From Alkalimonas sp. (GTDB lineage: Bacteria > Pseudomonadota > Gammaproteobacteria > Enterobacterales > Alteromonadaceae): a DNA stretch of 61,787 nucleotides. The stretch is from contig NZ_JAFIFQ010000016.1 of assembly GCF_020831925.1 (NCBI RefSeq), positions 1-61,787 of the forward strand, in the 5' to 3' direction. A program made the position numbers and the translations under genes. The notes beneath the pieces were generated by a model that was not told where the DNA came from, searched no databases, and was given only the letters and a program-made list of their open reading frames with translations. This document shows positions 46,181-54,735 of this stretch, one piece after another. How positions within the stretch are numbered: position 1 is the stretch's first letter; each line of letters opens with the position of its first letter.

Positions 46181-46851
46181 GATAAGATACTCCGGCTGAT
46201 ATGCTGCTCGCAATACGCCAGAAATGCCTGCAGCAATTGATAATCGAGGTGGCTGTTATTCAGTAATTTGGTGACATTGGCTCTGGAGGTACCGAGCTTC
46301 TGGGCTATGGCCTCGTGCGCCATACCGGGGTTGATCAGATGCAGCAACACCGCTTCGGCCTGGCGGGCGGTCAGACTTGCCAGCATCGCATCAGCCATCC
46401 GAACCGGCACGGCTAAAACAGCCTGCAGTTCACTCTGCTGGCAATGGATCTGCAAACGCTGAGAGCCGCTCAGGCTATCCAGCCCGGTGCCCGATAAGGT
46501 AAAAGCCGGGCCGCTGGCACTTTTAATGTCCTGGCGTAAATTGGTGACCTCACCCATGCCAATGCTGATTTTGCAATCCTGTGCCAGGCTGAGCAGGGTT
46601 AAACGTATGCTGATAGCCAGCTGCACGCCATACTGTGGCTTGGCCAGCAGCACCTGAAAGGCATCGCCACGATAAAAGCTGTAACTGAGCGCCCAGGCCT
46701 CGGCCTTGGAAGCAAACAGCTGCTCCAGCTGATACAGCACGCTATCGTACTGCTCGGCCTTGATGGCGCGAGACTTGACTAAGTCACCGGTTAAGACGGC
46801 ATAGTTGCTGGCATGGTTTTTGGCATAGTTTTTGGCGTAGTGTGCAGGCAT
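46177..46851 (-). CDS. SatD family protein, cyclase-like domain plus HTH
   Basis: 224 residues. Residues about 16-145 carry the SatD domain. Its motif order resembles class III nucleotidyl cyclases: LTGDLVKSR (D23) like the first metal-binding aspartate strand, FYRGDAFQVLL (D63) like the second, then KISIGMGEV (94-102) and SGPAFTLSGTGLDSL where cyclases have the Asn/Arg helix. The transition-state Asn and Arg are not evident. Residues about 161-205 form a LuxR/sigma-4-like HTH (ARQAEAVLL, AIAQKLGTSRANVTKLL). Promoter and inverted repeat lie upstream. Function unknown; the cyclase relation is inference. Confidence 0.75.
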   Translation of the reverse strand: MPAHYAKNYAKNHASNYAVLTGDLVKSRAIKAEQYDSVLYQLEQLFASKAEAWALSYSFYRGDAFQVLLAKPQYGVQLAISIRLTLLSLAQDCKISIGMGEVTNLRQDIKSASGPAFTLSGTGLDSLSGSQRLQIHCQQSELQAVLAVPVRMADAMLASLTARQAEAVLLHLINPGMAHEAIAQKLGTSRANVTKLLNNSHLDYQLLQAFLAYCEQHISRSILS

Positions 46852-46881
46852 GGCTAAGCTTAGTGGTTGAACTTAGCTTAA

Positions 46882-46909
46882 AGTGTAACCGAAAAAAGTT
46901 ACAAGTAAA
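46882..46909 (-). promoter_or_regulatory. satD promoter with inverted repeat in the spacer
   Basis: On the minus strand TTTACT (46904-46909), 16-base spacer and TACACT (46882-46887). The inverted repeat TGTAAC-N8-GTTACA (46884-46903) fills the spacer, an arrangement expected for a repressor site; SatD itself has an HTH. Confidence 0.45.
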
Positions 46910-46968
46910 GATTGAAACCAAATTCAGTTACTATTTTCAATGCAACCAAATGTGGATACTAAAATCCA

Positions 46969-47322
46969 TCACCCGCCAGTGCTAATGCGGGCCAGCAGGA
47001 TAACCACACCATAGATGCTGACCCCAACCAGCACCGGCCATCCCAGGGATTTGGTCCACAGCCAGGCCATCAAGGCAGATAAAGCTCCCAGCAATGTGGC
47101 AAACCAGGCCGACCAGCCAGGTGAAGCCGGTACCAGCGAGACACCAAGCATGGCCGCAATCATTAAAGGCCCAAGCACACTGAGCCAGCCAGGGATCGCC
47201 GCTAGGCCCCCTTTGCTCTTTTGTTTTAGCAGATGCCGCTGCATCCAAAGCAGCGGCAGTAAACGCATGCAGAGGGTGCCAGCGCTGACCAGCAGCAATG
47301 CAAGCCAAAAACCGTTATCCAT
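46969..47322 (-). CDS. azlD: AzlD branched-chain amino acid exporter subunit
   Basis: Small membrane subunit of the AzlCD exporter, 117 residues with four hydrophobic segments starting MDNGFWLALLLVSAGTLCMRLLP. The ATG at 47322 overlaps the azlC stop by eight bases. Longer in-frame extensions upstream lie inside azlC and are not likely. Confidence 0.88.
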   Translation of the reverse strand: MDNGFWLALLLVSAGTLCMRLLPLLWMQRHLLKQKSKGGLAAIPGWLSVLGPLMIAAMLGVSLVPASPGWSAWFATLLGALSALMAWLWTKSLGWPVLVGVSIYGVVILLARISTGG

Positions 47323-48016
47323 CGAGGCGCCCCCCGGTCCGTGCATGCAGCTTTGCCAGGTAAAAGAACAAGGCACCAGATGCAGCTGCCAGCGGGATCG
47401 ACGCATTGGTAAAGCCATACAGGGTCAGCAGCATGGCTACAGCAATGGTAGAGCCCAGCGCAATACTCCAGGTACGGGAGGTAAAACGCGGTGCCAACAG
47501 CACCAGAAACAGGGCCGGCAATGCAAAGGGCATGATCTCGCCCAGTAAAGGCCAGTGCCGGCTTAGCTCTTCACCGGCGATAGCCCCTGCCGCAGTGCCA
47601 GCCACCCAACTGAACCAGGCCAGCAACATGGCACCGCTGTACCAGCCTAACCGCTGTTCAGCAGGCAATTGCGACAGACGGCTTAGCGCCAGGGCAAAGA
47701 TTTGATCGGTCAGGCCATGGCTTAAAAAAGGCCACCAACGGCTTTTGGGCAGCCAGGGTGCTATGCTTGGCCCGTATACCACATGACGCGCATTAATCAG
47801 CAGCGTCATCACCACCACCAAACCCCAGGGCGCACCGGCCGCCACCATAGCCACAAACAGAAATTGCGAAGCGCCCGCATAAATCAGGGTCGAAATCAGA
47901 ATGGTTTGCCAGACACTAAAGCCCGCCTGCACCGCAACCATACCAAAAGAAATGGCCACCGGGATGTAACCACCCAGCAAAGGCGTCGCTTCACGAGCCC
48001 CGGTTCGCCAGCTCAT
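47315..48016 (-). CDS. azlC: AzlC branched-chain amino acid exporter subunit
   Basis: Membrane permease of 233 residues with five to six segments. AzlC motifs are present: TPLLGGYIPVAISFGMVAVQAG, STLIYAGASQFLFVAMVAAG and LLINARHVVYGPS. With AzlD it exports branched-chain amino acids or their analogues. Twelve bases after the helicase stop. Confidence 0.92.
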   Translation of the reverse strand: MSWRTGAREATPLLGGYIPVAISFGMVAVQAGFSVWQTILISTLIYAGASQFLFVAMVAAGAPWGLVVVMTLLINARHVVYGPSIAPWLPKSRWWPFLSHGLTDQIFALALSRLSQLPAEQRLGWYSGAMLLAWFSWVAGTAAGAIAGEELSRHWPLLGEIMPFALPALFLVLLAPRFTSRTWSIALGSTIAVAMLLTLYGFTNASIPLAAASGALFFYLAKLHARTGGRLDG

Positions 48017-48028
48017 CCCTATCTTCCC

Positions 48029-49315
48029 TTACTTGCTGCGGCCAGCTTTGGCTTTTGGCTTGGCTTGGGTTTTCGGCCGGGCCTTGCCTGAGCTTTGCAG
48101 CTCAATGGTGGTTTCGGATGCTTTATTGGCACGCCCGGTCAGCACTTTGCGCGAAATGCTTTTTAACAGCGAATCGCGGGTACTGACTTCAAAACCAGGT
48201 TTGGAGATGCGTTGAATGGTCGTGCCCATCAGCTTTTGAATGCGCTCCAAACTTTGCTCTTCTTCACGGCTGACAAAGGAAATGGCATGGCCGCTCGCCC
48301 CTGCCCGACCGGTACGGCCGATGCGGTGCACATAATCTTCCGGTAAATACGGCAGATGAAAGTTCACCACATAGTCCAGGCCCTGAATATCCAGGCCACG
48401 GGCAGCCACTTCGGTGGCAATCAGCACCTGCAACTTGGCCGATTTAAAATCCGCCAGTGCACGGCGCCGCGCCCCCTGGCTTTTATCACCATGACAGACC
48501 GCCGCTTCAATACGGCGTTGCTGCAGGCCAGCTAACAAACGGTCTGCCTGCTCTTTGGTACTGGTAAATACCAACACCTGAAACCAGTTCTGCTCGGCCA
48601 GCAGCTGTTCAAATAACTCGATTTTACGGCTTTCTTCCACCGCATACACCACATGGTTCACGGTATCCGCTGCGCTGTTGGCTTTGGTCACCCGAATTTG
48701 CTGGTGATGCTTCAAAATTTTATGCGAAAGCTCATTAACCGCAGGTGAGGTGGTGGCAGAAAACAGCAGCGTTTGGCGGTTGTTTGCCGTCATCTGCAGC
48801 AGTTTCAGCACATCGGCACTAAAGCCCATATCCAGCATGCGGTCGGCTTCATCCAGCACCACAAATTCCACATCGCTTAAAATCACGTTGCCAAGCGCCA
48901 GATGCTCCAGCAAACGGCCTGGAGTGCTAATGACCATGTCCACGCCAGCCGCTAATTTATTGGCCTGACCGCCCATCTTCACACCGCCGTACAGTGCAGT
49001 GACGCTCAGCGGCAAAAACTGCGCATAAGCGGTGATTGCGTGGCCAATTTGCTCGGCCAGTTCGCGGGTCGGCGTTAAAATCAAAGCCCTGGGCCGACGC
49101 TCCTGGGTTGCTTTAGGTGTATCCAGCATGCGCTGCAACAGCGGGATAGCAAAAGCGGCGGTTTTACCGGTACCGGTTTGCGCCGTGACCTGTAAATCCT
49201 TACCACGACGTGCTGGCACGATGGCCTGAGCTTGCACCGGCGTCATCTCGCTGTAGCCGCATTCGACCAAAGCGCGCTGTAAATCTGCCGCTAAATCTAA
49301 AGATGAAAATTGCAT
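48029..49315 (-). CDS. DEAD-box ATP-dependent RNA helicase
   Basis: 428 residues with all DEAD-box motifs in order: Q motif TPVQAQAI, AQTGTGKT, PTRELAEQ, TPGRL, DEADRMLD, SATTS, IATEVAARGLDI and HRIGRTGRAG. The C-terminal tail is strongly basic (KARPKTQAKPKAKAGRSK), likely for RNA binding. Closest to RhlE/SrmB-type helicases acting in ribosome assembly or mRNA decay; I cannot fix the subgroup. ATG preceded by GAGGA. Confidence 0.93.
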   Translation of the reverse strand: MQFSSLDLAADLQRALVECGYSEMTPVQAQAIVPARRGKDLQVTAQTGTGKTAAFAIPLLQRMLDTPKATQERRPRALILTPTRELAEQIGHAITAYAQFLPLSVTALYGGVKMGGQANKLAAGVDMVISTPGRLLEHLALGNVILSDVEFVVLDEADRMLDMGFSADVLKLLQMTANNRQTLLFSATTSPAVNELSHKILKHHQQIRVTKANSAADTVNHVVYAVEESRKIELFEQLLAEQNWFQVLVFTSTKEQADRLLAGLQQRRIEAAVCHGDKSQGARRRALADFKSAKLQVLIATEVAARGLDIQGLDYVVNFHLPYLPEDYVHRIGRTGRAGASGHAISFVSREEEQSLERIQKLMGTTIQRISKPGFEVSTRDSLLKSISRKVLTGRANKASETTIELQSSGKARPKTQAKPKAKAGRSK

Positions 49316-49356
49316 AGGAGTTCCTCTGTAGAATAGCTACAGTTTAAAAGGGAAAA

Positions 49357-49686
49357 TTAATCACTGGCACCGTCAAAGTCGCCATCTGTATCGTCATGGC
49401 GATCGCGCGGCTGGTGCTGGCAGGCTCTGGCCAGAATTTCAACATAAAAGCCGGGCAGTTCCTGCGCTACGGCTGCATCGATGTGTTTATTGATGTCCGA
49501 AGTGAAAATTTTGGTGGCCAGGTCTTCGGTGGCGCCAAAGCGGCAATCAAAGGTCCAGTAGTCCATGCCTGCTGGCAGTGCTTTGCGCCGCTCCCGGTTC
49601 AGGTACTTTTTAATTTCATGCTTGATGGCGTCCACCCAACGCGCTGGTTTTAGCTTGGGGTGCGTTAACGCGAATGTTTTTTTCAT
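49357..49686 (-). CDS. DUF6172 family small protein
   Basis: 109 residues starting MKKTFALTHPKLKPARW, a signature of this uncharacterised family, with KKYLNRERRKALP and FDCRFG. Soluble, basic N-half and acidic C-terminal tail (DDTDGDFDGASD). Located just upstream of the helicase on the same strand, 41 bases away. Confidence 0.75.
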   Translation of the reverse strand: MKKTFALTHPKLKPARWVDAIKHEIKKYLNRERRKALPAGMDYWTFDCRFGATEDLATKIFTSDINKHIDAAVAQELPGFYVEILARACQHQPRDRHDDTDGDFDGASD

Positions 49687-49846
49687 GCCTATCCTACCCA
49701 TATGCGCTTACCAGAAAACCTGACTGCGCTCAGAAAACGCGCATTCTACATGGAAGCGTAGAAGATAACTGCCACTATCTGCAATTTTTGGTCGATTCCA
49801 TGCAAATAAGCAGTCACTCACGGGCAAATCATTCAAGGGTTTTTGC

Positions 49847-49873
49847 CATGCCCCGGCACTCAGCCGGGGCATG
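49847..49873. other. Strong hairpin without T-tract
   Basis: Perfect 11-bp stem (CATGCCCCGGC / GCCGGGGCATG) with a five-base loop, 12 bases after the RND permease stop. Neither side shows the T-run of an intrinsic terminator. Confidence 0.5.
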
Positions 49874-49884
49874 CTGCGAGCCGA

Positions 49885-52800
49885 TTAACTGTTTTTTGCA
49901 CTTCGAATGTTAAACACCACGGCATAGAACGTAGGCACCGCCACCAGCGTAAGAATAGTCGCAAAGGCCAGGCCTCCCATAATGGTCACAGCCATGCTGT
50001 TAAAGAACGCATCCCACAGCAGCGGCAGCATGCCGAGAATGGTGGTCAGCGCGGCCAGAATCACTGGGCGGATCCGGCTGACGCTGGCCTGCACGATGGC
50101 TTCTATCTGGTCCGGGATCTGCTTCAATTGCAGGTCGATTTCATCCACCAGCACGATGGCGTTTTTCATCAGCATGCCCGACAGGCTTAAAAAGCCAAGC
50201 AAGGAGGTAAAGCCAAAGGGCAAGCCGGAGAGCAATAAACCAGCCGTTACACCGCAGATCGCCATTGGCACGATCAACCAGATCACCAGCGGTTGTTTCA
50301 ACGAACCAAACAGCAGAATGCTGATCACCAGCATCACCAGAAAACTCAGTGGCAGCTGGTTGGCCAGTGAAGCCTGCGCTTCGGCAGAGTCTTCGTACTC
50401 ACCCCCCAGGGTTAACCGGTAGCCGGTCGGCAGCTCCAGCTGCATCAGCTGGTCTTTAATCTGCCTGAGCGCCTGATCGGCTGTAATGCCAAGCCTGGGT
50501 TCGGCTTCCACCGTCAGGGTACGGACCCGGTCGCGGCGATGAATGCGCGCTTCCTCACTGTGGGTTTGCAGCCCGTCGATCACCTGAGTGATCGGAATGT
50601 AGCTGTTGTCCACCGAGCTCCAGATCATCCGGTCGTGCAGATTATCCACACTGAGGCGTTCATGCGCCGGTGGCCGCACCACGATCGGAATTTGGCGATC
50701 GGCTTCACGGTACACCCCGCTTTGCACTCCGGTGGTGGCCAGCTCCAGTGTTTGCGCTAAATCAGTCCGGTTCACGCCGGCGACCCGGGCCCGCTCTTCG
50801 TTAAAGTCCGGTACAATCACCAACTCCCGCTGACGCCAGTTCTGACGAATATCGGTAATCCCCCCACTGGCTCGCATAATGCCTTCCACCTGCTGTGCAT
50901 AACGGCGCAACTCAGCTTCATTGGCTCCGGACAAACGCACCTGCAATTTGGCACCGGCACCCGGACCAAACATCAGCTGCTGGGTATAGAGGGTGCCCTG
51001 TGGCAACTCGTGCGGCAACTGCTGCCGCAGCCGCTGCATCAAAGGCGGGATCTCGTCGCGGTGTTGGGTTCTTACAATCAGCTGGCCATAGGCTGCATTC
51101 GGCTGCTCAGGCGCATAGGTCAGCATAAAACGGCTGGCACCACCGCCAATAAAGCTGCTCACCGACACCACTTCGGCCTGCTGCAGCATGAAATCTTCGA
51201 TATGGCCGATATCGCGGGCGGTGGCGTGGATATCCGAGCCCTGCGGCAAGTAGTAATTCACATAAAAAATCGGTGTATTCGAAGCCGGGAAGAACACCTG
51301 CTGGATCCGGCCAAAACCGGCCACACTGCTGACGGTAAGTAATACCAGCACGCTAATCGTCACCCAGCGATGACGCAGGGCCAGCTGCAACAAGCGGGCG
51401 TAATGGCCATAAAAGCGACCGGCGTAGGGATCGACGCTGGCAGAGCCAGAAGCTGGCTTAAACAGATAATGGCCAAACAAAGGCGTCACGGTCATCGCCA
51501 ACACCCAGCTAAGCAGCAAGGAAATGCCAATCACGGCAAACAGGGAAAACAAAAACTCGCCAGTCGCGTCCGGTGATAAACCAATACCGGCAAAGGCCAT
51601 AATGCCAATCACGGTAGCTCCGAGCAGCGGGATCTGAGTACGACCTGCCGCTTCACTGGCCGCCTGGCGCGAGTGCATGCCGCGCTGCATCTTGATCAGC
51701 ATGGTTTCAGCCACCACGATGGCATTATCCACCAGCATGCCCATCGCAATGATCAGGGCTCCAAGTGAAATCCGCTCCATTTCGATGTGCCAGAGCCGCA
51801 TAAAAAATACCGTGCCCAGCACCGTCAGCAGCAAGGTAGCGCCCACCACCAGGCCAACCCGCCAGCCCATAGCAAGGCACAGCACAGCAATCACAATCAG
51901 TACCGACAGCGTCAGATTGACAATAAAATCATTGATGGCTTTTTCCACCACCATATGCTGCTGGTAAATCGGTTGCAGCGTAACGCCAAGCGGGATTTGC
52001 GCTTGCAGCGACGCCAGATGCTGATCGACCGCTTTGCCCACATCGACGATATTGGCATCGCTTAACCCTGCCACCGCCAGAGTAAAAGCCGGCTGGCCGT
52101 TAAAGCGGATCAGCTTCGAAGGCGTTTCCACCGCCTCCCTGCGTACCTCGGCCACATCGTAGATGCTAAGCTGCTCGGTCGAGCCAGGATTGCCAATGCG
52201 CACCTGTTCAATCGCAGCCACTGAATCCAGCCCTGGCTTATTGACCAGCCGCACCCGTTTATCGCCAATCAACACCGAGCCGGACGAGGCCACGGCATTT
52301 TCTGATTGCAGGGTATCGACAATGGCAGCGGGCGGTAAACCCAGCCCCAACAGGCGCTCATGCGGTATTTCAACATAGATGGCCTCTTCCGGCTCGCCGG
52401 CCGTTTGCACCTTGGCCACCCCCGGCACCGTGAGCATTTCCCGCCGTAAAAAAGTCGCCAACTCGCGGATCTCGCGATCACTGAAACCTTCGGTAGTGAC
52501 GGCGTAGAAGATGCCAAACACATCGCCAAAATCATCATTGACCATCGGAGGCAGAACGCCCGCTGGCAACTGCGGCCGGATATCGCTGACTTTACGCCGC
52601 AGTTCATCCCAGATTTGCGGCATCTGCCGGCCATCGTACTTGTCCTGAATTTCGACCCGAATTTCCGACATGCCCGGCATGGATTTGGAGCTGATGCGTT
52701 TTAGCTGTGACAGCTGTTGAATGGCCGACTCCATTTTTTCCGTCACTTCCCGCTCGACTTCCTCGGCGGTCGCGCCCGGATAAGGCGTCATCACGATGGC

Positions 52801-52932
52801 TTCTTTTAAGGTAAAGGCAGGATCTTCCAGGCGACCTATGGTGGCAAGCGCCCACAAGCCACCAAGAAAACACAACAGCACCAACATCCAGGTGCTGATT
52901 TGATGATCAATGGCATAACTGGCAATTTTCAT
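49885..52932 (-). CDS. RND efflux pump permease
   Basis: 1015-residue inner-membrane transporter of the AcrB/MexF superfamily, with twelve membrane segments and two large periplasmic loops expected. MTPYPGATAEEVE near the N-terminus and GALIIAMGMLVDNAIVVAE in TM4 are typical. In TM4 the usual Asp-Asp proton relay reads D402-N403. Encoded 13 bases after its adaptor. It is expected to export drugs or other amphiphiles through a TolC-type channel encoded elsewhere. Confidence 0.92.
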   Translation of the reverse strand: MKIASYAIDHQISTWMLVLLCFLGGLWALATIGRLEDPAFTLKEAIVMTPYPGATAEEVEREVTEKMESAIQQLSQLKRISSKSMPGMSEIRVEIQDKYDGRQMPQIWDELRRKVSDIRPQLPAGVLPPMVNDDFGDVFGIFYAVTTEGFSDREIRELATFLRREMLTVPGVAKVQTAGEPEEAIYVEIPHERLLGLGLPPAAIVDTLQSENAVASSGSVLIGDKRVRLVNKPGLDSVAAIEQVRIGNPGSTEQLSIYDVAEVRREAVETPSKLIRFNGQPAFTLAVAGLSDANIVDVGKAVDQHLASLQAQIPLGVTLQPIYQQHMVVEKAINDFIVNLTLSVLIVIAVLCLAMGWRVGLVVGATLLLTVLGTVFFMRLWHIEMERISLGALIIAMGMLVDNAIVVAETMLIKMQRGMHSRQAASEAAGRTQIPLLGATVIGIMAFAGIGLSPDATGEFLFSLFAVIGISLLLSWVLAMTVTPLFGHYLFKPASGSASVDPYAGRFYGHYARLLQLALRHRWVTISVLVLLTVSSVAGFGRIQQVFFPASNTPIFYVNYYLPQGSDIHATARDIGHIEDFMLQQAEVVSVSSFIGGGASRFMLTYAPEQPNAAYGQLIVRTQHRDEIPPLMQRLRQQLPHELPQGTLYTQQLMFGPGAGAKLQVRLSGANEAELRRYAQQVEGIMRASGGITDIRQNWRQRELVIVPDFNEERARVAGVNRTDLAQTLELATTGVQSGVYREADRQIPIVVRPPAHERLSVDNLHDRMIWSSVDNSYIPITQVIDGLQTHSEEARIHRRDRVRTLTVEAEPRLGITADQALRQIKDQLMQLELPTGYRLTLGGEYEDSAEAQASLANQLPLSFLVMLVISILLFGSLKQPLVIWLIVPMAICGVTAGLLLSGLPFGFTSLLGFLSLSGMLMKNAIVLVDEIDLQLKQIPDQIEAIVQASVSRIRPVILAALTTILGMLPLLWDAFFNSMAVTIMGGLAFATILTLVAVPTFYAVVFNIRSAKNS

Positions 52933-52945
52933 ACGGCGTCCTTAC

Positions 52946-54016
52946 TCAGTAAGCCTGAAAAGGCCGCACCCGCTGCCCCGGTTGCAACTGCGCGTGGCCA
53001 GCCGAAACCAACTGATCGCCATACTGCACGCCACTTAGAATATCGACCTGCTGGCCATAGATCTGGCCAAGCTGCACCTGAACCCGCTCTACGGTTTGGC
53101 TGTCACTCAGGTAACGCCAGACATGAAATTGCTCCGGTGTGGCGGTATCTATTGCCGATAAAGGCACCGATAAGCTGCTTTGTTGCTGGGTTCGCTCAGT
53201 AACCACACTAACGGTCATGCCTGGCATCAGGTTCACTTCTGGGATCCGCGCCAGAGCAAAGGACACCCGGTAGGTTTGCGTCATCGGATCGGCTTCGGTG
53301 GCGTGTTCGCGGTACACCAAGGGATAGGCAGCATCCTGCCCCGGCAAACGCACCGATACCTGATAATCGGCACTGTCATTGACCAGACGCATCAATTGCT
53401 CCGGTACATTGATGTGCACCCGAAGCTCACTGATGTTTTGTACCCGCAGTACCGGCGTGCCAGCTGCCACCGTGGCATAGCGCTCAATCAGACGGCGGGT
53501 GATCAGGGCATCAAACGGCGCTTCCAGTTGGGCGTGGGCAATATTGCGGCTGGCGTTATCCAGCGCTACCTTGGCCAGTTCGTAACTGGTTTGCAGCTGC
53601 TCAAAATCCGACGGCGTTAAAATGCCCTGTTCGCGCAGTGGCCTGGCCCGATCCAAATCGCGTTTGGCCTGATCCAACTGCACCCTGGCTTGCTGCAAGG
53701 CCAACTGATAATCGGCAGGATCAAGCGCTGCCAACAACCCTCCGGCTGGTACCACCTGACCTTGCTGCACCGCAAGCTCAGTGACCCGGCCACCGACCTG
53801 GAATGCCAGGTCGACCGTGCTGACTGCATCGACCCGGCCAACAAAACTGCGGCTGCTTAGCTGCGAGTCGCCATTGACCATGACCAGTTTCACCGTGACA
53901 GGCGTAAGCTGAGCACCATCCTCCGGTGCCTTCGAGCAGGCTGTCAGCCCCAGCAATAACAGCAGGGCCATCAGTGCAGCAGCGCCCTGATTCATCGAAG
54001 AAGAAAAGCTACTCAT
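52946..54016 (-). CDS. RND efflux periplasmic adaptor (lipoprotein)
   Basis: Membrane-fusion protein of 356 residues. Lipobox LTAC (cysteine 27), then barrel-sandwich halves (VDLAFQVGGRVTELAVQQGQ and ITRRLIERYATVAAGTPVL), a helical hairpin between them (LDQAKRDLDRARPLREQG) and a beta-barrel domain. It overlaps the tetR stop by four bases. Confidence 0.92.
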   Translation of the reverse strand: MSSFSSSMNQGAAALMALLLLLGLTACSKAPEDGAQLTPVTVKLVMVNGDSQLSSRSFVGRVDAVSTVDLAFQVGGRVTELAVQQGQVVPAGGLLAALDPADYQLALQQARVQLDQAKRDLDRARPLREQGILTPSDFEQLQTSYELAKVALDNASRNIAHAQLEAPFDALITRRLIERYATVAAGTPVLRVQNISELRVHINVPEQLMRLVNDSADYQVSVRLPGQDAAYPLVYREHATEADPMTQTYRVSFALARIPEVNLMPGMTVSVVTERTQQQSSLSVPLSAIDTATPEQFHVWRYLSDSQTVERVQVQLGQIYGQQVDILSGVQYGDQLVSAGHAQLQPGQRVRPFQAY

Positions 54017-54555
54017 GGCATCAGCTCCTTAGCGCGGCGTAGCATGTACTGCAACAGCTGGTCTTTTTGCTCTGCATCCAACGGTGAAATCGATAGCATG
54101 TCCTGCAACCAGAGCGCATCGCAGGCCAGCATCAACACCATCGCTTCCGGGTTATCGCCGCTTTCGGCATTGATATCGCACAGCAGATGCCGACAAGCCT
54201 GCTGCACCGGGTTGAGCAGCCCAGGCTGCTCGGCAGCAGCCGCCAGAATAGCCATTGCGGTATTGCACTGCACCTGCTCGCTTAAATGCACATGCGATTT
54301 AATCATGGCGCTCAGAGCATCATCACCCTGCGCCATCAGCTGCTGCCGGCTGGCTGCGTTATCATCCACCAGCTGCTGCACCATGGCGGTGATCAGCGCT
54401 TCTTTGCTTGGATAATGGTACAGCAGACCACCTTTACTGAAGCCACTGACTTTGGCGACTTCATCCAGCGTGACCTTACCAGCCCCCTTCTCGGAGGCAA
54501 CCGCCAGCGCAGCCTCAATAATCTGCGCTTTGGTGACCTTGGCTCGTTTGTTCAT
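54013..54555 (-). CDS. TetR family regulator of the RND pump
   Basis: 180 residues. The N-terminal HTH reads QIIEAALAVASEKGAGKVTLDEVAKVSGFSKGGLLYHY across residues about 10-48 (TetR_N), with an all-helical ligand-binding C-terminal half. First gene of the pump operon, and preceded by two operator copies on its own promoter, so it probably represses itself and the pump until a ligand binds. Confidence 0.93.
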   Translation of the reverse strand: MNKRAKVTKAQIIEAALAVASEKGAGKVTLDEVAKVSGFSKGGLLYHYPSKEALITAMVQQLVDDNAASRQQLMAQGDDALSAMIKSHVHLSEQVQCNTAMAILAAAAEQPGLLNPVQQACRHLLCDINAESGDNPEAMVLMLACDALWLQDMLSISPLDAEQKDQLLQYMLRRAKELMP

Positions 54556-54570
54556 GCTCTGCCCTCAAAA

Positions 54571-54627
54571 AAACCGTCTGGTTGGTACAGTAGCGCAAAT
54601 AATAAACCGTCTGGTTGGTACAGTAAA
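54571..54627 (-). promoter_or_regulatory. Promoter with two TetR operator copies
   Basis: A 22-bp sequence containing ACCGTCTGGTTGGTACAG occurs twice, at 54571-54592 and 54604-54625, 33 bases apart. On the minus strand TTTACT (54622-54627), a 17-base spacer and TATTAT (54599-54604) form a promoter. One copy fills the spacer and the other covers the predicted transcript start. Confidence 0.7.
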
Positions 54628-54735
54628 GTAGTTTATCCGCTGAAAACCACTTGGTCATTACTTTGGTCTGCAGTACTATAGCCCTTCATATTGCTCAGGC
54701 AGTTCAGAGCTTTATCTAACAAAGGTCGTGACCGG

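Noticed and set aside
47015-47705. Plus-strand frames opposite azlCD
   Set aside because: Shadows of two clear membrane-protein genes.
50895-52065. Plus-strand frames opposite the RND permease
   Set aside because: No family likeness; the permease covers the region fully.
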